Shown here: piece by piece, positions 34,636-47,825 of the stretch | Numbering within the stretch: position 1 is the stretch's first letter | How the letters are laid out: every line of letters begins with the position of its first letter | Source of the DNA: Ipomoea triloba | Lineage: Eukaryota > Streptophyta > Magnoliopsida > Solanales > Convolvulaceae | DNA: 64,000 bases | Assembly (NCBI RefSeq): GCF_003576645.1 | Contig: NC_044918.1 | Span: forward strand, 30,440,074 to 30,504,073 | Direction of reading: 5' to 3' | Position numbers and translations under genes: made by a program | The notes under the pieces: model-generated | Told to the model about the DNA's origin: nothing | The model's input: the letters and a program-made list of their open reading frames with translations, nothing else | The model's database searches: none

Positions 34636-35271
34636 TATGTTTGGCAAACATAGCTGAAAAGGTAGCTGAAAGCTGAAAAGTAGCTGAAAACTGAAAAACT
34701 ATAAGCTCGAAGCTGAAATCTGAAGAGCTGTTAAGCTAGCTGTTATGCTAAAAGTGTTTGGTAAAATTATCTTTTTGATAAACTGATAAATGTAAAAAGA
34801 CTAAAAAGGACATCTTCATACAATTTAAATAATTTTAAATTTAAATAGGTTTGTTTATATATTAAAATATAAAATAATGAAATCAATATATTTAAATAAA
34901 ATATAAAGTAAGAACATATATTTGAAAATATATAAAGTAAAATAAAATATTTATAATTCATAAGATTAGTTCATACAAAAATTAATGTTCAAACATAAAT
35001 ATCAAACTGAAATTACAACCAAACATAATGAAAAGAAAATGTCAAAAGGGTTTTAATTGAGAGGGGTAAAGGATGTTATTTATTTAAAATAATAAGGATA
35101 AAGATGGAAAAAAGTTAAAAAGCTACTAGCTTATTTTGAAAAGCTACCCCAGGTAGCGTTTCAAAATAAGCTCTTATTTTAACCTACTAGCTTATTTTGA
35201 GAACATTACCAAACAGAGCTTATAGCTTATTAGTAGCTTAAAATAAGCTATAAGCTCCGTCAAACAGAGCC
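34636..35271. mobile_element. PIF/Harbinger-type MITE, copy C (636 bp)
   Basis: It starts TATGTTTGGCAAACATAGC right after the end of the parent-like element and ends CCGTCAAACAGAGCC. The interior (AAAATTAATGTTCAAACATA, GGGTAAAGGATGTTATTTAT) matches copy A. Confidence 0.75.
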
Positions 35272-36545
35272 ATAAAGATAAAATGTTATTTGAAGTATGG
35301 ATTAAAATGTGATTATATTGAGGAGGATAACTATATAAGCCAAATGGGAAGTATTCATTCAAATCTGAGTCCAATTTTTTTTTTTTTTTAAATATGTAAT
35401 ACACTGTTAGAAAATTCGCTTTTACAGACCAACATTTCTGCCCAACCGAAACATTGATTGTTTTTTTTTTAACGCCAGGACGACATAGATGGTTGGTCGG
35501 AGTTTCGGACCAATGTTTATATGTTGGAAGGTAAAACACAATTGATTGGTAAGTAAGAAGTTAGAATGGTAAGTTTGACCATTTACCAATCAATATTGTT
35601 GGACGGAATTGAGTACTTAAATATTCATCTGCGCATTTCAGCTCATATATGTGTGGTGGATCAATGTTAAGTTTAAAAAATAAGTTTGGGTCAAATTTGG
35701 ATCAATGTATAATAAGTTTGGGTCAAGTGTGAGTTATATATATATCACCTACATAAATTTTTGACAAAATCCAATGTTTAAATTATAAATTTAGTTTTGA
35801 ATGAATGAAATGTATTTGAAATTTTGATAAAATATTTATCCACATATAAAGAATTAAACAATTTAGTTATTATGTTAGACGTACTAATTATAATTCATTA
35901 AGTTTTATTATGAATTTTGAATGTATGTGAATGTGTGCCACACCTAATAAATTTGTCAAAGGTGGTAATTGAATATTTTTAATGTCAAAGGATTAGAACT
36001 ACATTAAATAAGACTATTTATTACGGAGTACAATTTAAAGTACACTTTCAAAGAGGACAATAGACTTAGACGGAGCCAACAACTACAAACATTTACTCCA
36101 CATTATAATTGGAGTAATTTTTAACTATGTTCATGAACGCTATTCTTTTTCTAGCAATATATTTATGAATGATAGATAGTAACTAGTTTAACTTTCAAAT
36201 TTGCATTTAGTTTCTAGTTTCCGTAATGCTTTAGCCTTGGAGTTCACAACAGGTAGTGTATAGTAGATACAGCTTCACCATTGCTGTTCTTCTGGAGCCT
36301 TAAAGTATCCATAACTTTTGTATTTAAAATGCCTAGCTACGACATTATATTGCTCATTCAATTCTCCATTTCAGCTGAAATCAAACAGAAGGCCAGTGAC
36401 AGACGATGAGAAAGTTAAGGCTATACAAATGGCATATGCAGCATGCATGCAGTTTCCGTTTTGGTTTCACTGTGATTATATATATATATATGGCGCCTAG
36501 AAATGTGTAGTGGGGATTCCAGATGATAAAATCCATTGGTTAACA
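35272..36545 (+). other. Intergenic stretch with one possible exon fragment (36375-36450)
   Basis: A polypyrimidine tract and AG (CTCCATTTCAG, ending 36374) precede a plus-strand open segment encoding LKSNRRPVTDDEKVKAIQMA, which has coding-like composition but no family I recognise. It ends in a TA run. The rest is AT-rich. Near 35640-35740 the phrase AAGTTTGGGTCAA recurs with GGATCAATGT. A poly-A/T run sits near 35377. Confidence 0.3.
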
Positions 36546-36840
36546 TGTTAGAATAAATATATATACAATCATAATTCTTGTAATTAGTCTAACTCATAGC
36601 GGAAGCTAATATAATTGTGTATCTCCAGTCATAGTTGTTGCATTGCTTGAAATTGAGCAACTAGATGGTATAGTCTGTGTGAGTACTGGGATGACCATGC
36701 TTAAATATCCTACGTGCCATCATTATAGGCTAAGTAAAGGAAACCGTTACTTCCGTTTGAAACAACAACATAATGGCCATAAATGGCCTATTACTTGCAC
36801 CACTTAATAGTGCTTTAACATATGGAAAATATTACATTAT

Positions 36841-39800
36841 CCCACTTGGTGCAAGTATTAACTCAAAAAAAGCAAAAGAAACATGAACCATAGAGATAGT
36901 TCCTCTTGATGTAAGTGGTATCCACTTATGATTACAATGTAAATTGTTCTCTAAGTACCTTATGTGGTATAAAATTTAATGAATAAATCATATGTTCATT
37001 CTTGATTTGTAATTAGTTGTGAAAAACTAATTACTGCCACAATGGCTAAATTTGGCCTTATAAACTCACACCGCTTGGTTTGTACAATATTAATGAAAAA
37101 TGTTACAATTTTCCATTTGGTGCAAGCATTGACACAACCTTCATTTAAAAATAAAAAACATGAATCATTAAAAATAAAAAACATGAATCATAGTGGTATG
37201 TCCTCTAAATTAAAGTGAGTAATATCAACGATGCATCACATGCATTTGATTTCAAACTCATGTCCTTTATGAATAAACCCTATGTTTATTCTTGGTTCAA
37301 CCTTGAGGATGTTTCTCAAATAAATATGCGCATAACAATATGACGAACCATCTATATTACATAGAAGTGACAAAATGTATGTACGTACAATATAGTCACA
37401 TAATAAGTTCCATGTATCCTGTATAATCCTTAAAATTCTTATAAGCATGTCTTAAGTAAGGATTCGAAACCATTAGCAAAATTCTAATATTTTACATGAC
37501 CAACTCCTTATCTTTAACACTATCTATGATGACTAAGTTTTCGGAATTGACACGTCTACCACTCCATTTTCATTAATCTTAGCCACAGACAGTAATTGAG
37601 TAGTCAATATTTCAACGACTTTAAATGACAAATCAATAAGTCTAAGCCCACAATGGAACTTTAAACATACACCTTATAAATAATCTCCAAAACAAAAAGG
37701 AAGCCCAACTTTTATGCCAGAGAGCAATAACGAGGTTTATGTAACTTTATGAAACAACACAAATGTTGTATAAATATAATCAAAAACCCTCAAGATGAAT
37801 CAATCTCATAAGTCTTTGCTTGCTTTATGTCTCTTAACATTGAATTTTTGAGCCTTTTCAAATCTTAATGACCCAGGATCAATTTGATGAGACGAAAAAC
37901 TCCAATAAATGCTAAAGAATCCAACTCATGATAGTTCACCATAAACTTCATGCCATTGTTAAAATAAAAACTATTAATGTTGTTACAACATTTTCATAAA
38001 TATGTTGCACAACTTGTAGTTCAAACAATTTGAACTGTTGATTTTATAATTAACAAAGCAAGATGTCTTATCCTTGAAGCGGAACAATCTTAAAATGAGA
38101 TATCTTAATGATCAAATGACCACTCCCACCAGTCAAGACAATATTCCCACTGATCAAGTCATTCTTAAGCATTATATAAATGATATACATACACACTAAC
38201 GAACCTCATGTCCAACTAATTTAACAAGGAATAGAATTATATTCCCCATCATAGTCGGACATGCTAAATATGTACAGACACAATTTCTAACTACTTGAAC
38301 AAATTAAATTGCTCTAGTTGAAATTTGGCTAGATATGTACACTTCCAATATAAGGATCCAAAAGTATATCATGTCCAAAATTAAAAAAGATCCACTGTGG
38401 TTGGGCTGGAAAACCAAGTAAGCCACATAAAGTAACAATTTCAAGTTACTAAAGTTTTGGAGATCAACAAAATACATGTGTTGTCAATGCAACCCATGCC
38501 TCATAGAATTATAACTGACCTTAGAGTTATAAAATCTAAAAAGAATGGTATGGTAAAATTTTATCTTGATCATCAATTTAAACAGAAGAAAAACTTGTCT
38601 GTAGGCTAAAGATTTATTCAATTAGACTCAATTGAGACTTTATGACAATCAAATAGAAGAATCTAGTGACATAAAACTTGCATGTGGGCTAAAGTTTTAT
38701 TCAATTAGATCCATCTACAAGCTTATGATAAAACTATGAAACCATGTTCTTTTTCTCAATCCCTGTGGGTAAATTAAGAAATATTATTTGATCTTAATCT
38801 TGACTATTTACATAAACTATAATAAAATCTACCGATAGAAATTTTATTATAGTTTATGTAATTTGTCACAAAGCGATCAGTTATGAAATTATATTGATCA
38901 CTTGATATATGTACACTAAAGAATATTAATGTATCAAGCTATTAATCTAATTTCCTTTTAATGCATAATAAATACACATAGAAGAAACTAGACTAATACC
39001 TTCATGTGGATAAACCTCAAGAAAAATATTCTTTGAACATGTACATATATCAAAACTTTATGATAGAAGACGACAATTCTCAATTTATATTGACTTTCCT
39101 ATCTGTAATGATAAAACTTACCAAAACTATATTCCGATACATAATTGCCTGTGGGCTAAATTACGATCATAGTTTGGTGTTTTTACGGTCATATAAACAT
39201 AATAAAATTGCTTGTGGGCTAAATTTAATTATATCATATAATTAATCACAATCAATGCGTCTATGATTGTATGTAATCTCATAAAATTTTAATTAAACAC
39301 TGTGGCTACTCCCTGGTTCATGTTTTCTCAAGTGAACATCTTAGACAGTCTTAAGATGCTTAAACATAATGCACCACCGTATATAAGTCCACACGTAAAG
39401 TTCAACTCAACAAGGATTTTTTTATAATTCCTAACATATGCAATTCTAAAGGCATATACAAATTCACATAACTAGAAAATATGATGTTATGCTAGTGAAG
39501 AATTATGCATGAAATTCTATAAGCTCATATCCAAATAAATTGTACATCATAATAGCAATTAAAGTGAGCTATAAAATTATTATTATTATTATTCAAATAA
39601 TAACATAAATCCAAAACTTAAAGGATTATAAAATTTGAATAATAATAATATACTATATACTTTTCAATAATTGAAAGGTTTTAACTTGTAGGCCAAAAAC
39701 AAAAATGATTCAATGCATATAGTAAAGTTTATGAGAACTAGCTTAGCTTAAAATTGTAAATTCTAATCATATCAAAACCATATGATATGTTGACACTTCA

Positions 39801-41700
39801 TTTAATTATATGCATAAAACAAACTCATTGAAAATATGAATATAAAATTAAATATTCATACTCAATCAAAGTGGGCATCATAATCCAAAAACAATAATGA
39901 TAACAATGTTACGACATATTGATTTCTCAGTTCAAAACCGATAACCGTTATTACTGTAATAATACTTATGTAACAGTAATAATCGAACAATCAATTTCCT
40001 TAATCGTAACCCCTGATATTTAATAGCAATAACTATAAAACGTTACAAAATGTTATCATTATTATCACAAATGTTTTGGATCAAAAGTGAAATTGTTTCA
40101 AAATTATGTTCAAATCATACAATCAAAATCCAAAACTAATGATGATAGTAATGTCACAAATCATTGATCCATTGGTTCAAAAACCGATAATCGTTATTAT
40201 TATAATAATTCTAATAATTATTACATAGTAGTAATAACGGAATAATCAATTACCTTAATCGTAACCGAACAACATTTAGTAATAATAATTATTATTATCA
40301 TTAAATGTTACATAATATCATCGTTATTACCATAAATGTTTTGGATAAGAAAATTCAAAACATAATTCTTAAAATCATAAATTGAAATCATTGTGGCAAG
40401 ACTGGAAAGGAAAATAATATCCAATTTGCCAAAAACATATGCATTTTCCAAAATTGTGATACAAATCACACTCCATAATTAAAAAAATATTATCAAATTA
40501 TGAAAATATTTCAATGAATAGCCATAATAATCACATAATATTATAACAATTATTAGGAGATTTAAAATGAAAAAAAACAGATTGCTAAAACCGCAAGCCT
40601 TTAAAACATTTTTTCAGGAAAATTTTAAAACTCAATAAAATTAAAATCCGAAAAATTTTAATGTTGAAAAATATAATAACCAATATTTTCAACTTTAATT
40701 AACTGATATAAAGCGATAATTAAAAACGAGTCTAGACTAAAACTTTATTGATGTTATTAACAAAATCACAATGCAAATTGAAAATAGGAAAAAGTCAAAC
40801 GGCACATGGTAGCAAAATTTATCAGCTCCAATTGACTTTACTAGTTACCATAACAATGAAGGTAAATGCAAACAGTAAATGCAAATTTATCAGCTCCAAT
40901 TGACCAATTATCTCAATATATCATAATTAAAATCACTCAATGATGGGGGGAACCATACTTTAATGACCTAGATATGTCCCAAATAGCTTGTTCAAAATAG
41001 GTTTTAAAACCCCAAAGAGACATAAGACTAAAATATGTCTAAAATTAAAGGGGAAACCGAACTAGCTACCTTAGTGGTCATAATGAATCCAAAAATGAAT
41101 GATATTTCAAAAAGAATTTATAAGTTAATAATATGCTAAATACATATTTAAAACATGCTTTTCTAAATGCATAATTATAACCATAAGATAAATATACAAA
41201 GCAAAATAGGATTATGCATATTAATATATTATTAACCTATATATTCTAAATAAAATGTAATACTTCAAGCAATTTATTATACACCGAAATATTAAATTAA
41301 AATTTAAAGAACAAATTAATATTTGCCTAAAGTTGAATAATAATTTAATAATGAATTACGGGAAAAATAAATTGAACAATTAAGCTACTAGAAGCCCAAA
41401 TATGATGAAGGAAAATCCTTAAGCAAGTCCAAGAATCAAAGCATGTCTATATTTTTAATAATAATGAACTCAAAATTTAAAGCAAATTCAAATGCCTCAA
41501 ATAAACTAAATAGGCCTAAATATTATTAATGGTTGACTGGGCTGGCCCAAATGGACCAGACCAAGCCCAAATAAAATAATCCATCATCATTGCATATTCT
41601 TTAATCCATTCAATCATTAGTCCCAACCAACAATTAATTAAACCATGAACCATACTGCTACATCATATAACATTTGTGCAGCCAAAAATGGAGAAAAACG
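36841..41700. repeat. Non-coding interior of the LTR element
   Basis: AT-rich, without long ORFs. The phrase TGTGGGCTAAA (or TGTAGGCTAAA) recurs at about 38605, 38692, 39152, 39215 and 39692. Two diverged ~240-bp direct copies lie at about 39885-40085 and 40130-40345, each containing AACCGATAAYCGTTATTA and ATAAATGTTTTGGAT. Near 37020-37170 the LTR-proximal phrase TTCCATTTGGTGCAAGCATT is repeated. Confidence 0.6.
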
Positions 41701-41814
41701 GCAAATTATGGTGGACCTGGGTCCAAAACTACGTCGTTTTTGTCTTCTTCTTTTTCTTTTTTTTTAAAAAAAAAATTAGTAAACATATTGCTGAATATAG
41801 TGTTGTCCAAAAAT

Positions 41815-42036
41815 GTGTGAATGTGGAGTTCTCAAGTTGTGAATGTGGAGTATAGAACCTGTGAATATAGAGTTTTGAATGTGTGAATGTAGAGTATAGT
41901 GTATGTGAATGTAGAGTATAGTTACTAAACATATAATCCTGTAATGTGTGAATGTGGAGTTTACAAATTGTGAATGTAGAGTATAGTGTATGTGAATGTA
42001 GACCTAGGTCCACCTTGCAAGGTGGACCTAGGTCCA
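41815..42036. repeat. ~20-bp tandem repeats ending in a perfect 34-bp palindrome (family B)
   Basis: GTGAATGTAGAGTATAG and variants recur about eight times at 41815-41998. The next bases form a perfect palindrome, GACCTAGGTCCACCTTGCAAG plus its mirror (41999-42036). Core and flanks match the family B elements at 5752 and 53490. Confidence 0.85.
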
Positions 42037-42039
42037 CGG

Positions 42040-42530
42040 CATAACAACCCGAGAAAAACATAGAAAGACACAGAGAGAGAGGTCGCCGGCCAGAGTCCAC
42101 CATTCGCGCCACCGCCATCACTGACGCACTGGCGTCCCTCAGTCGTCGCTGCCACCATTCACCGCAATTGGCACCGTCCACCGTCCAACAGTGAACGACG
42201 TCACCACCCACTTCCACCATCGTGCTCACCAACATATCGCGGCCATCAAGCAGAGAGAGACAACAGCGATCAAAGGCCAAGAAACCCAGCCTCACCACCG
42301 CCTTCTCGCCTCCATCGTCCGTCGCCAGCGTTGCTTGAAGGAGAAGGGAAGCAGCAACGCTGCTGGAAACCAGCTTCGCCGCCACACTCGTGACCGTATC
42401 CCTTCACCGGAGCTCCGTTGTCGGATCCTCATCTTGGAGTGCCGATGAGACTGCCAATGCCGCCACCGAAAGGAGACTGTAACTGGCGAACACATCCGGT
42501 GATTTTCCGGTGAACGCGAAAGGCAGTAAG
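42040..42530. other. GC-rich block in the LTR element leader
   Basis: About 490 bases are rich in GCC/ACC/CACC words. A 218-codon minus-strand ORF (42385-41729) crosses it and continues through the tandem repeats. Its first half is Ala/Val/Arg-rich with no recognisable motif, so I do not call it a gene. It sits about 350 bases inside the 5' LTR, where a leader region would be. Confidence 0.4.
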
Positions 42531-43223
42531 ATTATTTTATAACTTTATTTCAAAATCATTATCTTTATATTTCGAAAACCAATTTATAATATTTTTTCAA
42601 AATTGTTTCTGGAAATATTAACATGTATATAAATACATATATGACATCTGAATATATATGTAGATACATACTGGAAAAACAAAGCATAGATATATTTATG
42701 CATTTATCTATGTATCGTTCTTCCTATGTAGATTGATACATCATAGCAGCAGATACTCATACTACAAAACATATTCTTGAGGAAAAAATAGTAAAACATA
42801 TATTGCATAATATATAATTCAAAATATGTATCTATCATATAATTTAAACAACTAGGCAGAGATTAAAGAGGCTCTGATACCAAATGTTAGAATAAATATA
42901 CAATCATAATGCTTGTAATTAGTCTAACCTCATAGCGGAAGCTAATATAATCGTGCATCTCCAGCCATAGTTATTGCATTGCTTGAAATTGGGGTTTAGA
43001 GAGTTTTGTCTACCACTTGTCTCCTGAGCAACTAGATGGTATAGTCTGTGAAGCTGTAGTAGGAGTAGTGGGAGGACTGTGCTTAAATAGCTTACGTGCC
43101 ATCATTATAGCCTAAGTAACGGAAACCGTTACTTCCATTTCAAATCACAACATAATGGCCATAAATGGCCTATTACTTGCACCACTTAATAGTGCTTTAA
43201 CATATGGAAAATGTTACATAACA

Positions 43224-43392
43224 AGGACTGTTTTGCTTCTTCCTCATCACTGTAGCCGCATTCAACAATCTTCTTGATTCTACTCTGGGAAACATCCTTT
43301 ATGTGAGGAATTAGAAGCTTCTCAAGCTCAACTTCCATGGGGTCATCCCACATAGCCAGTTCTGAGCTTCCACAGTTGGCTTTCTTGAGCAT
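43224..43392 (-). pseudogene. RF298/MIP1-like RING E3 N-terminal region fragment
   Basis: The minus-strand frame encodes ELAMWDDPMEVELEKLLIPH followed by IKKIVECGYSDEEEAKQSL. W(D/G)DP..xQLEELLL...AIKK.V..GYSEE.A is the UBA-like N-terminal motif of plant RF4/RF298 and MIP1-type RING proteins, so a relationship is likely. The frame is interrupted by the LTR element at 43223 and no continuation was found on the far side. It may be one exon of a gene whose upstream exons lie at 43400-44900, or a transposed fragment. Confidence 0.45.
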
Positions 43393-45524
43393 TGGACTTA
43401 TAATATAAAAGGTAAATCTACTTTTAATTTAGACAAAACATACCCTCCAATTTACTTTTTTGTTCCCGTTAGACGGGCTATATTTCTGGTTTAGAGACAT
43501 AAACTCATTCATTGCACTATGGAGCTTTTCGTCTAATAACTCATAACATCTTTGAGGGAGATAGATCTAGTATATCTTTGGTACTAAGCTAGCATTCTTT
43601 AGCTACAATTATCAATTCAAAAGCAAATTGTAAGATACACAAGAAAATGAAGGAAAAAAAGATTACAGCAAAATCATATAAGATCTTTACTCTTACAAAA
43701 AAACAAAACAAAAAAATATATAATTAAAAGGAGAGACTCTGATCTCATTTCAAGTGATGAACAAAGAAATACCAAACATATATATTCACTCGCTATGTAT
43801 TAAGACGAGAAAGAAGTGCAAAAACAAGAACCAATTCTAATATAATAGAGCTATCATAAATTTACAAAATTTTGAACTGAAAGAAGAGAGAAAACCATCA
43901 TACCTTTACATGTCTACAGCCCAAAAAAAAGAAAGCAGTCCTCTGCAACAAAATCCGAAGAACAAATTAGCAATCAAATTAAAGATTATTAGTCCAACTA
44001 AAAGTATCAAAGCAACTAATGGAACACAACGAAAATGAAGCTAAAAAAAAAAAGCTTACATATAATCAGATCTAAAAAATAAAATGCAAAAAATTTGTAA
44101 CAACCAAAGGAATCAAATTAAAGCCCAAAAGGCATTCCTAATGTGGCACACAGAGAGAAAACAGTAATAGATACACGGAAAGAACATAAAAATAGTTATA
44201 CTAAAAAAATCTCAAACATATACACGACTCAATAGTCAATATACATTAGATATGAAAGATGTGAAACATAAGATCAGATTCTACAATCTGCAATCCTACA
44301 GAAAATCTAGCTTTAAAAAAATCTTACAAATTAAACTAAATAAAAGTAAAATTTAAAATTTAAAACATCTAGACAAAGAATCAAAGTTTAGAAACAAAGT
44401 TTAAAAATAGAAATACTATACCAAAACCAAATCGATCTAAAAAAACACTCTCATTTGAGCAAATGAACAAATAATCTCATACATATATATAATTACTTCA
44501 AAAAAAAAAAAGAGAGAGAGAAAAGACATATACATTAAACATGAAAGAGGTAAAACATAAGAATATAAGATCTTATTCTACAATATTGTCCGAAACCCCA
44601 TAGAAAATCTAGCTTAAAAATCTTAGGTATAATCATATCTAAAACAAATAAAATAAAAAAATAAAAAACTTGAAACAATTGTCAAGGTATCAAAAGATTA
44701 TACATTTGATATGCATAATCGAGAGGTCAAAAAAAATATCAATCAAACATTAATGGAGTAAATGAAAAAAAAAAAAAAAACAAAAGTGCAACCTTAGATG
44801 AAAATGAGAACCCACAAGACACGAATTAAACAAAGAATTGGAACAAGGTTGTCTCAATTTTTCAGACTGTGTACTTGTTGTGGTGAAGACTGAAGTTTAG
44901 CCAACATTATATAGGGGAGAGATCGTTATTGAATGACGTTAGCACTTGCTTCATAGCTCCCTAACGTAAGCTCTTACGTGAAAAATTAGATTTTTATCTT
45001 TTGGAAAAATATAATATCTCCTTCCACAAATTTATGGAAATTTCATAAAATGTTCTAAAACAATTTCTCCTAGAAAATTTTAAAGTGTCTTTTTCCAAAT
45101 AAGAATATGATAAACAATTAATATTTATACATAAATGAAGATTTTTTTTAAATACACACTTTTTTTTTATAGTTGTACTTTTTCTCACGTGTTTTGTATC
45201 CTAGGATATATATTCTTGCCATTATTTTCCATTTCCATGCAACCTAGACCGGCACTCCTCAACCGGTTTAGCACTTTCATTCACTTTTCTCATAATTCCA
45301 GCTTTCAAACAAAAATATTTGTGTAGCATTTGTGATTAAAGAAACATATAATGAGATTATCACTTATTTGTGTTGTTATTTATATTTTGTAATATTTTAT
45401 TACTTTCGGCAATTAACAAAACAAAATTTATACCGTGAAAATTGATAACCAAACATGTTGCACAGGAGAGAAGGTTTAACCTCAACTTAATTAAGTATTA
45501 ATCACCATCATATTAAGCACTATG
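43393..45524 (-). other. Possible 5' region of the RF298-like fragment; otherwise AT-rich
   Basis: Across 43430-44800 there are intron-like A/T-rich sequences and loose duplications (AAAGATGTGAAACATAAGAT near 44250 and AAGAGGTAAAACATAAGA near 44545). A minus-strand TATA motif stands at 44907-44916 with a less AT-rich leader-like stretch after it. No further coding exon was identified. 44994-45326 contains two short ORFs without content. Confidence 0.35.
44907..44916 (-). promoter_or_regulatory. Candidate TATA box
   Basis: The minus-strand sequence CCTATATAAT is followed about 25-35 bases later by a pyrimidine/CA-rich leader-like segment (CTTCAGTCTTCACCACAAC). Its target gene is uncertain. 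Confidence 0.35.
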
Positions 45525-45576
45525 AGTGCCAAATTCTACTACTTTTTAGGGGCATTTTGTGGCTAAATTAGTATTG

Positions 45577-47081
45577 GATTTGTTCTATTTTTGTTTAAAA
45601 TACTTTGAAATGTGATAAATTGTGTTAATGGTCTAACTTTGAGGCATTTTTGTGTAGTTTTGTAGGAAAATAGGGCCAAACCAAAGATTTGTTCTATTTT
45701 TGTTTAAAATACTTTGAAATGTGATAAATTGTGTTAATGGTCTAACTTTGAGGCATTTTTGTGTAGTTTTGTAGGAAAATAGGGCCAAACCAAAGATTTG
45801 TTCTATTTTTGTTTAAAATACTTTGAAATGTGATAAATTGTGTTAATGGTCTAACTTTGAGGCATTTTTGTGTAGTTTTGTAGGAAAATAGGGCCAAACC
45901 AAAGATTTGTTCTATTTTTGTTTAAAATACTTTGAAATGTGATAAATTGTGTTAATGGTCTAACTTTGAGGCATTTTTGTGTAGTTTTGTAGGAAAATAG
46001 GGCCAAACCAAAGATTTGTTCTATTTTTGTTTAAAATACTTTGAAATGTGATAAATTGTGTTAATGGTCTAACTTTGAGGCATTTTTGTGTAGTTTTGTA
46101 GGAAAATAGGGCCAAACCAAAGATTTGTTCTATTTTTGTTTAAAATACTTTGAAATGTGATAAATTGTGTTAATGGTCTAACTTTGAGGCATTTTTGTGT
46201 AGTTTTGTAGGAAAATAGGGCCAAACCAAAGATTTGTTCTATTTTTGTTTAAAATACTTTGAAATGTGATAAATTGTGTTAATGGTCTAACTTTGAGGCA
46301 TTTTTGTGTAGTTTTGTAGGAAAATAGGGCCAAACCAAAGATTTGTTCTATTTTTGTTTAAAATACTTTGAAATGTGATAAATTGTGTTAATGGTCTAAC
46401 TTTGAGGCATTTTTGTGTAGTTTTGTAGGAAAATAGGGCCAAACCAAAGATTTGTTCTATTTTTGTTTAAAATACTTTGAAATGTGATAAATTGTGTTAA
46501 TGGTCTAACTTTGAGGCATTTTTGTGTAGTTTTGTAGGAAAATAGGGCCAAACCAAAGATTTGTTCTATTTTTGTTTAAAATACTTTGAAATGTGATAAA
46601 TTGTGTTAATGGTCTAACTTTGAGGCATTTTTGTGTAGTTTTGTAGGAAAATAGGGCCAAACCAAAGATTTGTTCTATTTTTGTTTAAAATACTTTGAAA
46701 TGTGATAAATTGTGTTAATGGTCTAACTTTGAGGCATTTTTGTGTAGTTTTGTAGGAAAATAGGGCCAAACCAAAGATTTGTTCTATTTTTGTTTAAAAT
46801 ACTTTGAAATGTGATAAATTGTGTTAATGGTCTAACTTTGAGGCATTTTTGTGTAGTTTTGTAGGAAAATAGGGCCAAACCAAAGATTTGTTCTATTTTT
46901 GTTTAAAATACTTTGAAATGTGATAAGATTTGTTCTATTTTTGTTTAAAATACTTTGAAATGTGATAAATTGTGTTAATGGTCTGTTTAAAATACTTTGA
47001 AATGTGATAAATTGTGTTAATGGTCTAACTTTGAGGCATTTTTGTGTAGTTTTGTAGGAAAATAGGGCCAAACCAAAGATA
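45577..47081. repeat. 109-bp minisatellite, 12 near-identical units plus rearranged tail
   Basis: Units start at 45577, 45686, 45795 and every 109 bases to 46885. They begin GATTTGTTCTATTTTTGTTT and end AATAGGGCCAAACCAAA, and I see no substitutions between the central copies. After 46885 two or three partial units are joined out of register (breaks near 46927 and 46985). The identity implies very recent expansion or assembly duplication. Confidence 0.97.
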
Positions 47082-47344
47082 AATTGGACAAAATGGATCA
47101 AAAATGAGAAGGAAGCAAAAGTCTATTATTATGAGTTGAGTTACGCATGTAACAAGGCTCGTAACGCTCTAGATTAGTAGGTCATTCCTGTTATTACGAG
47201 TGTTATTATGCTCATAACGGAGCTATGTCATGGTGAGCATTAGAAAGTCAATTCTGCTATTACGAGCAGTGTTACGCTCGTAATCCATTTCGTAATGGAA
47301 GGCATCAATGGAGCTAGGGCTATTACGAGCAGTGTTACGTTTGT

Positions 47345-47825
47345 GTTCATTTGATAAGCGTTTATTAACGTTCACGAACGTATTCATTAACGTTAATGAA
47401 CACATTCACAAACATATTCGTTAATATTTGCAAATACGTTCGTGAACACATTCATGAATGCTTAATAACCAAACACATGTCCATGTTCATGATCACAATT
47501 CGTTCATGAACAAGAAATAATCTATGTTTACAAACAATAATCAAACAAATGACACAACTATATATATATATATATATATAATTACTTAACTGTTCATGAA
47601 TATGCTCGTAAACATTATTAAACGAATACTAAACGAGTTTGTTTGTGAACATTATTAAACGAACACAAACGAGCTCTTAGCAAACGAGCCTACAACTATT
47701 CAGACACTGCTCGTTTATGAAACGAGCTCTAAAATTTGTTCATTTATGTTCGTATACCTTAATAAACGAACGTTTACCGAACACGAACACAAGTAGTTTA
47801 CCGAAAGCTCTGTTTCCTAACACCC
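47345..47825 (-). mobile_element. Dispersed element, family D copy 1 (TTCGTTTA-rich)
   Basis: The minus-strand start, CAGAGCTTTCGGTAAACTAC, is followed by GTTCGTTTATTAAGGTA and many AACGAAC words. It matches 52878-53060 in inverse orientation. Both run into a TA microsatellite (here 47562-47580). Confidence 0.65.

Larger units (their letters stand above)
36546..43223 (-). mobile_element. Non-autonomous LTR retrotransposon (LARD-like), minus strand, ~6.7 kb
   Basis: The LTRs are 36546-36840 (3') and 42885-43223 (5', 339 bp). Both start TGTTAGAATAAATATA, and the 5' one ends TTACATAACA. Next to the 5' LTR, two bases away, is the complement of TGGTATCAGAGCC (42870-42882), the standard primer site matching initiator tRNA-Met. 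A purine tract (AAGTGGGA) precedes the 3' LTR. The 3' LTR has lost about 35 and 25 bases in two places. The 6 kb interior shows no gag or pol. Flanks do not share a 5-bp duplication (AGGAC at the right, TAACA at the left), so one side has been rearranged. Confidence 0.75.

Noticed and set aside
41729..42385. 218-codon minus-strand ORF
   Set aside because: Its first half is composition-driven in a GC-rich block and its second half is translated 20-bp repeats and a palindrome. No domain is visible.
45577..47101. CRISPR-like or coding interpretation of the 109-bp array (minus ORF near 46832-47101)
   Set aside because: The units are contiguous with no unique spacers. The ORF is just the repeat read in an open frame.
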